Shown piece by piece: positions 21,833 to 34,629 of a stretch of DNA of 64,000 bases. The stretch lies in assembly GCA_021234155.1 (NCBI GenBank), contig JAJEKV010000495.1, positions 1 to 64,000 on the forward strand. The letters run 5' to 3'. A model generated the notes under the pieces. It made no database searches. It saw only the letters and a list, made by a program, of their open reading frames with translations, and was not told the origin of the DNA. Both the position numbers and the translations under genes were made by a program. The stretch is from Isoetes taiwanensis (lineage: Eukaryota > Streptophyta > Lycopodiopsida > Isoetales > Isoetaceae). Each line of letters starts with the position of its first letter. Within the stretch, counting starts at the first letter, position 1.

Positions 21833-22380
21833 ATGAATTGTTTTTGCATGATATTTGTGTTTCCGCTCCTCATGGCTCGGGCCCCCTCCTCGCCAAACAT
21901 GTCTCCCCGCCGAGAGACCAAATTGCAAAAGATATTTTGCCTCTTTGACACCAACGCCGGTTATGCAGACTCCCGCCCTATTCCCCAACCTTATAGTGTT
22001 GATTATCGACCTCCTCACGTTCATGAGAATATTGAGAATGCTAGGCGTAGTATGGACTCCGATTCTAGGCAAGAGAGGGAAACAATTTTTCTAATGCAAG
22101 GAACTTGGAGGAAGATTTCAACAAAATATATATCCACTCACGTGCAAACATTTCTTTGGTTGCGGCATGTTAAAGATGCTCATTCTCTCATTACTTCGAG
22201 GTCAAGAAGTAGTGGAGCAACAGACTCTAACGTTCAAGATCGGACGATCATCACGAGGGGTTAGGGAAGAACAAGAACATGATGTTCGCTGACTTGGAGA
22301 GGGAGGATCGGCGGCGTCCGCGTGTCAATCAAGAAGAGGCGCCCATTTTAAACTTTGTTTTGAACCGCGTAAAGTCTGCG
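21833..22380 (+). CDS. Hypothetical frame, unknown family (probably element-derived)
   Basis: A 143-codon frame (21833-22264) reads through ENARRSMDSDSRQERETIFL and ends RTIITRG before TAG. Directly after, a frame-shifted stretch reads MMFADLEREDRRRPRVNQEE and APILNFVLNRVKSAG. Both are hydrophilic and rich in Arg, Asp and Glu. I recognise neither. Their position upstream of a CACTA-like terminus suggests an element-encoded protein, but no transposase motif is visible. Confidence 0.25.
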
Positions 22381-23704
22381 GGGTGATTTGGCCCGAATAT
22401 ACCCGACTATCATATTAATAATAATTTTTGATGTAAGTTATGTGAACATATTATTTAAGATATCAACCTTAAATATTAGTACTTTTAATCATCTAAATTT
22501 GTTTTTTGTTCATTCTCTTCACTTAATACATTGTAAAGTGCTCAAAAGGTTCTTAATGGGACGGGATATGTATGGCGGTGGACATAAACACGCTTTTTAT
22601 ATACCCACCATTTATGCTTGAGGGGACGATCTTCCTAAGAGGATGGTGAGGGAAGTGTCTTTATACTATTAATCGAGGGACGCGCAATCACAAATAATAT
22701 CTCTGGATTTATGGCCTCCCACAGATAGGGAGTGGCACGGCGCTTATGACCAATCTTTCTAAAATAGAGCGTCAAAAATAAAATGAAACAGAGTTTCCCG
22801 TAGAGATAGAAAAAGCAAAGGCGTTTAAGCTGGAAGAAGCTCACTTGATGATGGGCCGAGAGCTTATACCAAAAAGGGAGGTACATGACCTAGTCATAGT
22901 CTTGTTTTTATTATTTTGATATGGCGTTGATCTATCGATTTATGTCAAAGGCACCATGTGGTCAAGGAACCGGAAGCGATTTGGCGAAAAGAAGGAGGCT
23001 GATTGGTCAAAAGTCCCTTAAACCACTTAATCTCCACAAGAAGATATCAAGGTATTTTTATTTTTTGTCATTCGTTCACTTTAATGTGATAATGTTGTGC
23101 CTTACTGTCGAGATTGCATTGAGCGTGCAAAGATCCGTAAAGCAAACATAGAGCCTCGGGCCGGAAACAAAGCGAAAGCAACTAAAAGTGAGCTAAAAGC
23201 CGTCTCATTTGGAGCTCGCCAATAAAAAGGGTTTCTATAGATTCGTTAAGAGCTATATTAGTTCACATTAATTTTAATAAGAACTTTAAATGTCACTAGC
23301 TAATACTGCGTTATATTGTCATAGGAACATCTATCACGGTTTAAACCTAACAAGCAAAGACAAGAAGTAGCCCGCAGGCGTTAATTTGTTTATCATATCC
23401 AGCGGGGCTATAATGACGAGGAACTCTCACTTGGCGAGGAATGCGGTGCGTTGTAGAAAATTATTATAGTCTATGAACTACATTAACTTCATATTCTTTT
23501 TGGTTTTATAGAAGCGGAATGAAGGTCTAGAGCATGACATGGGGGCCTCGGGGCTACGAGGGATTCAAAAACGTCATTTGGAGAGCCATCCAATCGCAAT
23601 GCTTGGTGGCGGTTTGAGGCTCTAACTTTAACTACTTTCGGATGACTACTCGAATCATACGAGAGAGTAGCTCTGAGCTAAAAGGGTGGATACTCCTCTT
23701 TAAC
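22381..23704. other. No gene recognised
   Basis: AT-rich DNA with short protein-like plus-strand pieces (about 22960-23040 and 23140-23220) rich in Lys and Arg. They may belong to the same decayed element as the flanking features. Nothing can be named. Confidence 0.35.
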
Positions 23705-23855
23705 GAAGTCTTTTGTAATTATTTAAAAATATAAATACAATTCATTTTTGTGATTATTTAAAAATATAAATATAAAAATAATTTTGTGACTATTTAAAAA
23801 TATGAATATAAAACACTTTTGTGATTATTTAAAATATTTTTATATTTATATTTTT
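23705..23855. repeat. AT-rich tandem repeat, ~36-bp unit, 4 copies
   Basis: TTTTGTGATTATTTAAAAAT plus an A/T-rich tail is repeated four times with small changes. Such arrays are common in the subterminal parts of class II elements. Confidence 0.8.
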
Positions 23856-23884
23856 ATATAAATATTTTTTTATTTTTTTCCCTA

Positions 23885-24380
23885 CACGCCGCGATGCGGC
23901 GTATCCCGCGGCTTTTTTGCCACGTGGCTTTCTATCTTGTGATACCCCGAATTTTTCCACGTGTATATTCCACGTCACGTCGCATGCGGCGCCCACCGCA
24001 ACTTTACGCGACGCGTGTATATTCCGCGTGTATATTCCACATGTATATGCCGCGTGTATATTCCGCATTGTGCGATTTCCCGCGTGTCGCGTCGCATGCG
24101 GCGTATACGCGTTTTACTGCGACGCAGCGTGGATTTTGGTGATATTCCACGTGTATATTCCCGGTATATATTCCGTGTATATTTCGCATTAATCGCGTGC
24201 CATCGCGGCGTGCGGCGTCGTATCAGGTTACGTCTGCCCGGCGCCGACGCGTCGCATGCGGCGCCGCGTGACGATCGCGGCGTGAACCACGCAACGACGT
24301 CACGAAATGACGTCGGGACGTCTTACGACGTGTAGCAGACATCGCTATTGGCGTCGCTAAATGACCCTTTTCTTGTTGTG
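23885..24380 (-). mobile_element. CACTA-like transposon terminus with CpG-rich subterminal repeats
   Basis: The right edge read on the minus strand starts CACAACAAGAAAAGGGTCA, close to the CACTACAAGAAAA terminal repeat of plant CACTA (En/Spm) elements. It is followed by TTTAGCGACGCC, a typical subterminal phrase. The next 450 bp are extremely CpG-rich with repeats of GTCGCATGCGGCG and GTGTATATTCC. CACTA elements move by cut and paste and leave 3-bp duplications. The terminal CACTA is mutated (CACAA). I did not find the left end or a transposase, so this may be a non-autonomous or truncated copy. Confidence 0.55.
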
Positions 24381-24695
24381 CTGCAATTGAAGCCGCCACC
24401 ACATGTAAAGATTCATAATGTTTTTTTTCATGTTTTATTTAAACCCTCTTTTACATGATGGAGATCAAGTGCTTAGGGATTTGCAATTAATCCGGGAGAA
24501 TAACACCTTTGAAGTAATGCCATCCCAAATATTTGCGATGGGTCCGGAGCTGGCTTGCGTAGAACGATCAATCAAAGAAATCCTTATACAATGGGATTAC
24601 CTTATAGAGGATGCAACATGGATGGAGTTAAAAGCAGTAGAAGCAAAATATGCTAAAGATTTGAACCTTTTCAATCTATATCATGCCATGGAATA
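24381..24695 (+). pseudogene. Ty3-type retrotransposon integrase C-terminus
   Basis: Reading starts immediately at the edge of the CACTA-like end: LKPPPHVKIHNVFFHVLFKP, then after a one-base frameshift DGDQVLRDLQLIRENNTFEV, ILIQWDYLIEDATWMELKAV and the end NLFNLYHAME before TAA at 24694. This is the conserved tail of Ty3/Gypsy polyproteins: the 'IHNVFHVSxLK' segment followed by the chromodomain-like 'QxLIxWxxLxxxxATWE'. Everything upstream in the polyprotein is missing, apparently displaced by the CACTA-like DNA. The frameshift means it is non-functional. Confidence 0.75.
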
Positions 24696-24769
24696 AGGTT
24701 GTCTAAAAAGATGTATCAAACTTGTTAAGTATAAACAATACAAGAAGTTGTGAAGGAGTATATCTGTAA

Positions 24770-25150
24770 TAATGTGATGTGAATTTTATTCAACGAGGGG
24801 CGTCGAATCTTAAAGGGGATAAGAATGTGATGTGAATTTTATTATGGTTGTATGGCTCTAAGGTATATTAATAAAATAATAAGAGGGTGGCGTGGCATAA
24901 GGGGGTGATGTGGCAATGAACTAATAGAAGGAAGTTAAATTAAAAAAAGAGTTCGAAGCGATTGAGAAAAGAGGAGGAAGGCGAGATCTAAAGTGATAAG
25001 AAGAGAGAGAAATAGTGATTTGAAGAAGCGATTTTAGAGGTAAGATTGTTTAGATGTTTGTTTTAATAAAAGGGGAATTCATCTTAAAAAAGTCTGAGTC
25101 TTTGAGTGTCAGGGAAAAACAAGTGTTTATGCCGTAAATTTGAGTCTTCA
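24770..25150 (+). mobile_element. Presumed polypurine tract and 3' LTR of the Ty3 element
   Basis: Downstream of the integrase stop is a purine-rich run (AAAGGGGATAAGAATG) followed at about 24828 by TGATGTGAATTTTATTATGG. This is the expected arrangement of polypurine tract and start of a 3' LTR (TG). The string AATGTGATGTGAATTTTATT also occurs 53 bp earlier, near 24772. The LTR end is not identified, so the right boundary is a guess. Confidence 0.4.
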
Positions 25151-26635
25151 TTGCAAATAAAAGCCATGAATAGGCTGGTCTTCGGCCAGGCCTAAGGGCG
25201 AAATGCCTACTTACTCCATTTCCGGATCACGATAGAACCTTTTGGAAGCTGTTTTTTGCGATGCAAGGGAAGCCATCCAGCTGCTGGCACTGCTTGCGAA
25301 CAAAGCCCAAATGAAGTGGAAATAGAAAAGATCTGAGATTAATCAAGTAATAGGTTAGATCTAAAAGAAAAATAAGCTTCTAGAATTCGGCGAGCATCTG
25401 CCCACAAGAACCCTCAAATGACACATTGACAAACCTTGAGAATCATGCTTTTCATCTACAAATAATAGCTAAAAACCGAGGGGGATAAAGGGAAATCAGC
25501 GGATTATTGGAAGATCCCTCTTTCAAAGGTTGAAATGATCTCTTGGCTAATCGATAGGGAGATCGACCAAACCATTTTAATTCACGTCTGAAATTAGGCA
25601 TGTCGAGGCCCGCGACCCGATTTATCAACCAAATTAATAACCTTAATATAATGATTCCTTAGGTTAACTAATTAAATGGTTTATTTAAGCAAGGACCATA
25701 GATACCAAATCAAATAAGAAAAACAAGACCATTTAGACTCTTGGGCGAAGAGTGTCTTCATTTGTCATGCAAATTAAAAAAGTTAGTATTACGCCATTCC
25801 CAAGCCAACTCACATTTGCCTAGCTTTTCGTTTTGGCGTATTATTATAATTATAGGAATGCCCGAAAGTTATATGAACTAAGGTTAGGTATTAATTGTTA
25901 AGTAAATCAAAAAGGAAAAATATATGTCAATCGTTCCAAGCATGAATATGAACAAAGAAGTTGGATACATAGACATAACTAGTCTTTCTCGAAGCTAGCA
26001 TACCCATAGGAAAATATTGGAAATGCAGCCCATGTTGCTGTAGCCCGATTGCACCTTGGTCCTGCCCACAACTCTCCCGGGGAGAATAAGCGCGTAGTAA
26101 ACCGAGGCAGGAAAGTGTTAAGCACTTTCAAGACTAGCGTAGTGGGCATCGACGAAGCCATTGGATGCTGGACTTCGGCACCGGGTCACGCCGAAGTTGC
26201 TTCTAGGTGAAGGTCTTTCCTCGAGCCAGGAGAGACCCCGTAGCTTAGGGGAGACCGCACATATTACTTGGGACTTGGGGAGGGGCGGCGTGTGGTTACG
26301 GTGACCCTCGCGAGATCTTAGCTCAGGTGGAAGCATTTTTTTCCAGAACTTGGTGTCGAGGCTGAAGGGACCGCCACATTTAAGTAGGAGGTCTATGATT
26401 GGGATCCGTGATACGGTAACAAATGTTGGGATCCATGCCATAGGTATTAATCACTAATTTCTCTCCCATATCTTGATGATTGTTAGCTTGACTAATTGCT
26501 TTGCCCTGAATTATAACCCTCTAATAATGTTGTGACTAACATGCGACGTACTACATGCGGTTGTGATTATATTCGGGTAGATGAAGAAAATGCAGTTGTT
26601 ATATGAAAGGTTAACATGATCTCAACTATTTGAAA
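25151..26635. other. No gene seen
   Basis: About 1.5 kb. A GC-richer patch at 26030-26410 has open minus-strand frames but no recognisable protein. Confidence 0.45.
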
Positions 26636-28502
26636 GGGACATAATTTTTTTTTTTTTTTTTTTTTTTGAAGGTAAGAGTTGGTTTTATCATTAATTATGA
26701 AATCTCGAGTACATAGCAAAAGTATGCTTTTAGAAGAAGCATATCAAAAAATATAGTGAAGTGTAGCGATTGATAATAGAGTGTAAACAAAGCGCTAAAA
26801 TGAAGTCTTGATTAAGGAGGAAGAAGCGATCGGCAACCACCCTTGGTAGAATGAAATAGCAAATAGGTAAACAGAACACAATTAGGAGGCGAGCGTAACC
26901 GATTCCAACGAGCAAATTGCAAACCTGCCAAAATCCACCAAAAGAGTAAGCGAACTAAATAAAATAAAAGCCCGGTATATGCTTCTTGGCTTAAAGGACA
27001 AATGGGCCAGGGGATTTTAGCGGTGATCCGAGAAGCAGGAATTGAAGTAGGCATTGAAGGCACAGTAAGGAGCCAAAGAGATGTTAGGGGCAAGGGGCCA
27101 ATTATTTCGGATAGCAGAGTCGAAACAAATCCTTATCCACGGAAGAAATACTTATGACACCCATATAGATGCACCAATAATTTGTGACTATAGTACCATG
27201 TTCTATATCTTGAGAAATTTGAGACTTATGTGAGAATTCTACTTCTACCGGAGGGAATTTCCACGATTAAATGGAGAGGATGACCTATCCAAGCAAAATA
27301 TACTTGCCCACATATCTTCACTCTCCTTGTTGTAACTCATCGTCCCTCTTTTCATCGGGAATGACTCCATAGAAGTGGCAATGTCATTTTTCATGACTTG
27401 ATCGAGATGTCCGAATGAAGGGAGAGGCTGCCGGTATCAAACTTGTTGTTTCCTTCTCCCGTGAAGAAACTAAGATACTCTAGGATCATCGGAAAGAAAT
27501 AAATTAGAGACCACAACATTTAGATTGGAAGCAAACAAATCATAGTGACCCCTATATACAAACCATATTCTTCCCATTTTACTGGTCAAAATTAGCTCCA
27601 AATTTCTTTTATGTCTTTGTAGCAATAGTCTCAAAATCAAAGCGAAAGTGCATTTTTTAAACGAGAAGATGGACACACTTTTTTTTACCATATAACACCC
27701 TATTCCTTGCTTTCCAAATGTTCCATAGAGCAATTTTAATATTTGTATTATCAAATTTATTATCGATTCATAAGGGACATAAGATCCTCATTGATTTCAA
27801 TCATAAATTTATGAAGAGAACCAAGACGAGAAACCATTTAGGAACTCTGAGGAAAGAAAATATAGGACATATCCTCGGGGGCACATTTACAAGCTAAAGG
27901 GCACATAGCATGAGAAATATTAGGGTATCTCACTGGACATAGAGACCGATTATTTTAGAGCGCCATTAGCAATAAGCCAAATGAAATATGAGACCTTAGG
28001 AGGGCAATAAGAATGCCAAACATTATGAAATAAACTTTTGAGCTGATCATAAGTAATGGACCATTTTAAGCATAGCTTTACATCCTCATTGTTGGAAGTC
28101 ATTGCATTTGTAAACATTTTTTGACTTTGTAATCCCTTTGTCATTTACTCTCCGATCCTCTTTCCAAATTGTGACTAAATTTGAGAGGAAGGGTTTGATG
28201 AAAAATAAATTTTTCTTATCCAGAGAGGTGCCTCACGATAATACCCTTCAATCTAGTCCAAGAAATGACTCTACTACCACATATAAACATGTCTCATGAT
28301 ATAGACTAAACCAGACTTCATTCCATTTCTTATAAATTAAGGATGCTTGATAGCAAAACGGAGAGTTACCTTTCGATCATGATGGGATTCCAAAAGATTG
28401 GAACATCAAGTGAGTGAAGCTCCTCTCTTTTTAATGAAATGAAAATTAGGAGAGCGACATTCAGGCCTTGATGAGATTGTGCATAAGAGGGGACATAATT
28501 TT
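26636..28502 (-). mobile_element. 5'-truncated L1-type LINE with 13-bp target-site duplications
   Basis: The insertion is bounded by the direct repeat GGGACATAATTTT at 26636-26648 and 28490-28502. A 23-T run at 26645-26667 is the poly(A) tail of a minus-strand element. The body encodes the 3' end of LINE ORF2. At 27950-28144 a zf-RVT-like region reads YDQLKSLFHNVWHSYCPPKV and SYFIWLIANGAL, followed out of frame by a Cys-rich stretch (CPL...APEDM). At 27470-27754 the terminal part carries the usual LW.IW..RN-type motif in decayed form. Endonuclease and most of the reverse transcriptase are absent, as expected for 5' truncation during target-primed reverse transcription. Intact duplications suggest a moderate age, though the frames are already broken. 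Confidence 0.85.
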
Positions 28503-31500
28503 CCATCTATGCTTTCTTCAAGGCTATTTCATTTTATATATGATGGAAGCGTAAAAAAGCGTGTAAATGGAAAAAGAGACATAGGACAAAAGGATATGTT
28601 TTCGTTTTCATCTCTGAGATTTTTCACATTGCGTTTCTAGGATGTAATTTGCTAAGGGCCTCAGTTCATATACATCAATTGCCTTTTGGACCGGTGGATC
28701 TACTTAAGCTAGATGGATGGGATGCCGCATATGGCATACCGATACTGATACATAGCCGGGCATTAGAGTGTCCAACATGTGTTGGACATAACCGAAGTTG
28801 CAATTCAAGTGCTTTTGTGGATAGTTGAAGGTGGGCCCGGTAACCCGCGGTTGTGGTGTTTATATTGTACTTTACAATTGTACATATCTCAATTAGTTAC
28901 AATTGCCTAGATTGTATATAATATGCTTTTGTTTTGTTCTCTTTTGTATCATGCGAGGACTACAATTGCTATATTTTTTTATGGAACACCTTCACTACTG
29001 GTGTTCCATATTCTACTAAGTGTATATATGAGATTCACGTTTAGTTTTCTATCGTGCATATATGTTGTGGGCTCTGCACCCAAGTAGGCATATGGGGCTA
29101 TGCAAGTTAAATAGTGAGGCTATTACTTTGAGCCCAATTCCAACCATGTACACTAACAAGATCACGACATATGGAATTCAAGCAAGAATATATAATACAA
29201 TTATCATTCGTCAAATCCGAATATTCATTGCGTGGGTATTTTTATGTTGATATCCTATGGCTATTTGGAATCACGATCTATAATTAATAAGTTTAGAGTA
29301 GTTCACCATGACCAAGCTTATATGCACCAACACATGTAAGGCGTTTGAACCTTTCTAACGGTTTCTTATTAAGGTATAGCATCACTTTAGATGTTAGATA
29401 TAAAACGTTAAGATAGCAATTTTGTCTTTGATTGTCTTTGATCCATCTATTTGGGTTGCATGCCGTTCAAATTACCCTGTTCAATCTTCCTCAACTTATC
29501 GGTTTTCATTTATGAACCTAAGATGATTTTTATTTATTTATGTTTTTTGTATTATAGATCTAATAATACTAGAATTCAATATTTTGAACTAGCTCAAGCA
29601 TTTTGCCATTTCCTTGGCAAATTAGTTCTTTTCTTTTTGGAGCAAGATAGGTCGAGGGTTCTTTTGCTTCTTTTGCAAGATCGGGTTGAGGACAAAGATC
29701 ACATTTGGAACATGGTCGTTGTTATAATCATTGTTTGAAGTCAAACCACGATATTGGCTCAAGAGTCGGGCATGCTTGGAGGAAGATAAGGTGAGCTAGG
29801 ATAGCATATGAAATGGATGGCTTTCACTTCATGTCTATACAACAACCTCCGGCTTTTTATAGTATTTGTTTTATGGGTTGTTAATCTTCTAATTAGTCTA
29901 TTGAAAGCTAAAGGTCAAGTGTCCAAAGACCTAGATGCTTTCTTTTTGGAGTCAGACAAGTCATTAAAAGCTTGGTTTACGGGTTGCTATATTTTTCTTT
30001 GTTCTTTTTTTTCTACAATTGGATTTGGCTTTCGAAGTTCATATTTATTTGTAGGAAAACGTTTCAACTTCATTCTTTTAAATTTAATGACTATGTATTT
30101 TAGAATGCCAAGAGTGTAAGTCCGCCTTGCATCTCTAATAAAAGCTATTTTTATGTCTATTGCAGTCTAAAATATGTGCTTGGGTGGTGCTTTTACTCTA
30201 ATGCGAGGGTTTACATAATAACATTCTCAAAATTTATTTTGCAAGTTACTAGGATGCTATCACTTTACTCCTTTTTCTTTGGTATGGGAATATAAGCGAA
30301 TAATATAGACATTAGTCTAATAGTTCTCTGTCCATATGCATTTTTGGTATTGTACAAAATTTTGGCGGTTTAGATTGCACATTGTGATTTCGGAAAAGCA
30401 GATCAACTAACCGAGTACGATTCTAAGAAGACCACTATGGCTCATCGGTTAAAGGCTTTGTAGAATTTGTAGCATATTTATTCTAAATAAATCCATGTAA
30501 ACCATACTTGGCCGACAAGGCTCTTCAACATCCTTGCTTTTCATCCATATGTCTTCCCAAGAAAAAATGTTGAGTAGTTGTGGTATCTGCACAAAATTGC
30601 ATGGGACATAGAAAGTACCCTTTTCTTAGACAATTCTATATCTTTTGGAGATATAGTGCAACATATTTCATTTGTTGCACCGACAAAAAAGCTTAGGTGG
30701 CAAAGAGTTTTGGGCTTATGCCTAAAACCTTAGGTTAAAAATCCATTATAGGCGACATGGCATCCTATTTTATTTTCAAATTTTTTTATTTTGATATGTT
30801 GAGTTCTTAAACTACGTTTTTACATGTACTTTCATAATGATTAGAAGCGTTCTCACACATAAAAGGAGAAGCGGTGACACAAAACAATAAATTGTCAATG
30901 TCAATTCCATTTGAAACAAGTGAACATTCACCTGCTTGAGCTTTTTTTTTTCTTTGCAACCACGAATCAACATCAACAATTTGAAATCCACGTGAATTTT
31001 ACACAAATCTAATGACATGTCCACCAATAATACATGTAAAAAGTGCAATATACAATCTATTGTCTATTCTCAAATACATGTAAAAAGTGCAATATACAAT
31101 TCATTGTTTATTCTCAAAAATTGTGTAATGCAACCATGCCTTATGCATACATTTAACTACAAGGACCATAACATTCAACACTAATATGGCTACTTTAAGC
31201 ACAAATTAAATCGTGCAACTTCTTCCTAAAAAGCCATGTTTACAACTTGATGCCCTCACAATAATAGAAACCGTGCTTATGCTCGACAATGCTTGGTAAC
31301 TATAGTTTTAGACCAATCGATTTTGTGGCTTCGATTTCGTTCTACAAAGTTGAGTTATCATGTGCATCCCATAACTTCATGATACATTCTAAAGGGAAGC
31401 TAATCAGTAGCCTTGATCACAATGTGTAGTAGACATAAACCATTTCCACCTAATGGAGAAACCATTTCCACCCTAGCAGTTGTAAACCCAAAATCTACAC

Positions 31501-33640
31501 AAAGTCCAACACCAACCTCTTTGACATTTGTTGATCCATGCACCTAGATTTCCGGGATGAACCTTTATTATCGTGACTTCATTTTCCTCGGAAGGGCATT
31601 ATACATTTCTAATTTTTTCACCACCATTTCTAGAGTTTATCACAAATTGTATTTATGCCTTGCTTGGCCAGAGCACTTTTACTAATAGCATGATCTAAAA
31701 CCACTTGGAAGTCTACATAAAAGAAGCCATAATGAGCAAGATTTTTGTCATGCAAAAGATAACATCAATATTTTGTTTTATTGAGTACTTTTTCTAAAAC
31801 AATTGAATTTTGAAATTCAACTTTGGTCTAAATTGGGAGTAGACAAGCTTGCATTAAAGATGGTTGCCATTTGAGCACAAAGATGTTTAGTTACATAGTT
31901 CAAAATGTTGGTGAATGGAAAACGAAAATGAGTTTGGGTATTTTATTGAGCATAAAGGTCATGATTATATATTTACAACAATAAGTTATGAGGATTTTGT
32001 TCCACTTACGCCCCTATACATGTTCAAGATCCACTTTTTGCTCATCACGAACTCAATTTAACTTTTTTGCTCACCATGAACTGGAGTTCCAAATAAGCGA
32101 GCAATATAACAACCATACAACAACAATACTAATATGGTTAACTTCACATATTCAAAAGCACTATGATGCAAAGGAAGGACATGAATTTAGAATATTTTGG
32201 TTATAAACGCCTACTTACAGTAGATTACCTCATTATCATTATCGATTATATCATGGAGATTCATGTATATACATGGCTAGCTTTACATGCAAGTCTCGAG
32301 TATCCTTGTTCTTATGTTCGTGCTTTTCCTTTTTTGGCCCATCTTCATTATATTTTTACATTACAAGGATTCTAGTCTCTTTTCTATACTTCATTGAGTC
32401 ATCCTGCATTTATCTTGCTCATAGGCACAATTGACACACGATTCCACCAAGCTAGGTAAGAAGTTAGTAATGCACTCTCTAATGTTCCAACTCTAGAGAG
32501 CAATAAATCGAAGAAGCTGGGCATCTTCCATCTATAGAGAGTAAGTTTGGAGTCCACGATTTGTGGAGCAAGTCCGATTCATTACTCAATACACACCCAA
32601 AAGAAAGATTGTTAACTTGCCATGATTGCTAAAAGTGAACTTTGGCAAATAACTTATAATGCAAAGTTTGCTTCATTAGGATAAAATCAAATACAATTAA
32701 GGAGTTATTTACTGTGACATGTGTTGATTGTTCAGAGAACCATTATAATTATCTATCCACGCATCATTGATTATCTTGGGACGGCAAGTTCATCTGCAAG
32801 AGGCGAGGGATACAATTTGTGAGATGCCATTTTGCATCGACCATGTCATGGACAAGCTTGCTTTGAAGTTCTTCGGGTCCTCAATGACTTGGACTGCGGA
32901 AACTTGATTGGAAGCATTCTCTCTTTGGGATGTGGAGACTCTTGACGCACACTCTATTATCCAACATCTATGCTACATCTCATGAGTGGCATGATGGACA
33001 TGGTAATGGAGTAAAGTATAAGTCATATGCATGGGTCATCCTTACAAATTGCCCAATATGAACTTTTGCCAGGTTGAGCCTCAAGGAAACGAGGATGTCA
33101 TTTTGCGAGGTGGGGATGCGGCAACCACGTCATGATGATTTAAAAGGTTCATGAGCTTGGAAAAGAATAGAGCCTCTCTTTCATCAAGAACAATAGAAGT
33201 ATGTTAGGTGTTTGTTTTGTTGTTTTATTTGTTGATCATCCATTCGTGAGAACATTTGGAATACTTACTATTTTCTATCGAGGGGATTTGGAGCATTATA
33301 AACCCCTATATAATGTCATTGTCCTTCTAGAAAGTTTTGGGTAAGGACGAGATGTGGATTCTTTATTGTGTTTATTCCCTCATGGGATCATTAGTTTGAA
33401 AATATTTTCAGGGTTTTATCGTTTTTGTTGATATGAGGGGTGAAAATATAGGCGTGATTCCTTGGCGACACAAGACATTGGGAAAAAAAAAAAACAAAGT
33501 GGATGGAAGACATGGGTAAGCGTCATTCAAAACCCGTTGTGTATTAGTTATTCATGTTGCATGTTAAACATTATTCAGGAAATTCTTATTTGCATATTAA
33601 AATAATTTAACCCTGAGATGTTCATGTTCAGGAAACTTTT
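28503..33640. other. Large stretch with no recognised gene
   Basis: About 5.1 kb of AT-rich DNA. Frames of 60-105 codons occur (29451-29738, 29808-30119) but are rich in Phe, Leu and Ile and resemble random AT-rich translation. A 44-bp perfect-start duplication (ATACATGTAAAAAGTGCAAT...) lies at about 31033-31120, and a run of 12-13 A occurs near 33482. I see no element termini. Confidence 0.45.
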
Positions 33641-33649
33641 CTGCTCTAG

Positions 33650-34330
33650 AGATGGAAAAAGACTAGCTGCTACTTATCATGGCAAACAAATGGCCCAAAC
33701 ATCTAATGCTTTTCCGCATAGCCACATGCGAGAGAAGCTTTTATAAAGCTAATACGAGTTCGGCATGATGGCCTCCAATTTGCATCTGCTGGAAAAAGTG
33801 TAATGCTTCAATGGACTTCCCATCTGGGAAAATCGGCAATCAAAGCATTCCAAGACATCACACATTGCCCATTTACTCTATCAAAACGTTTTTTTGAGCA
33901 TCCTCTAGGCTTCTACTAGTTCCATACATGTTAATGACAGTTGCAATGGCAATATCGAGTGAACACCACACATACAATAACAGGCATGCATGTGCTTCCC
34001 ATTAGTTAGTAGTGCCCAACCGGCACATACAAAAATGATGTTAAGCCAGCGTGACATTATGCGCCTCGATGTGCTGCAACAACATCCACTTGTAAATTTC
34101 AAATGCTTAGTTCCTTCCCATGTTGTTCATGCGCGGTAATCTCATTGCATTACAAAAGTATAACGTCCTTCCCAATAATTTGTTCATACATTTTGTCGTG
34201 CATCTTTAAGATAATCACATTTTCCATACATTAACAGTGCAGTTCCAACAATGATGTCCGTTTCAAGTCCATTCTCAACAACCAGCTCAGATATTTTCAT
34301 TCCTTCCATCAAAAAATCTGCGAAGAACAG
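33650..34330 (-). pseudogene. Pentatricopeptide repeat (PPR) protein pseudogene
   Basis: The minus strand reads GMKISELVVENGLETDIIVG then TALLMYGKC (about 34250-34320). After frameshifts it reads LTNGKHMHACYCMCGVHS (33950-34010), INMYGTSRSLEDAQ (about 33895-33940) and VMSWNALIADFP with SIEALHFFQQMQIGG (about 33760-33850). These are canonical motifs of plant PLS-type PPR proteins, which bind organellar RNA and take part in editing, splicing or stability. At least four frameshifts and several stops break the frame. The N- and C-terminal repeats are absent. No poly(A) tract is adjacent, so a retrocopy is not indicated. Confidence 0.8.
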
Positions 34331-34519
34331 GCTAATACTTGGTTTAAAGCATCATGTTAGATAACTATATAGAAAAACCCGAGGCCAAGGAGGAAGATTT
34401 GATTGGATGTTCTCCAAACAATACACAGGATGTAAAATGCAATGGCATTCAAATCTATTTCATTTTGAGGAAAGGAATAGATAGAATGAAATTACTCTGC
34501 ACCTTCTAGTGCCCATTAC

Positions 34520-34626
34520 CTGAAACTGCTCATTAACCTCATCTCGACAAAGAGTAGACACTTCCATTTGCAAGGCAAAATCCAAAGTTGGACATCCTTT
34601 GCCATGACTTTCAAAATAGACAGAGC
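34520..34626 (-). pseudogene. Exon-like segment upstream of the PPR remnant
   Basis: A 107-bp segment is bounded by CATCAG and GTAATG on the minus strand. It is open throughout and reads SVYFESHGKGCPTLDFALQM followed by EVSTLCRDEVNEQFQ. It lies about 190 bp 5' of the PPR remnant on the same strand and may be an earlier exon of that gene or of another captured gene. The phase at its 3' end does not match the PPR reading directly. I do not recognise the family. Confidence 0.4.
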
Positions 34627-34629
34627 CTG

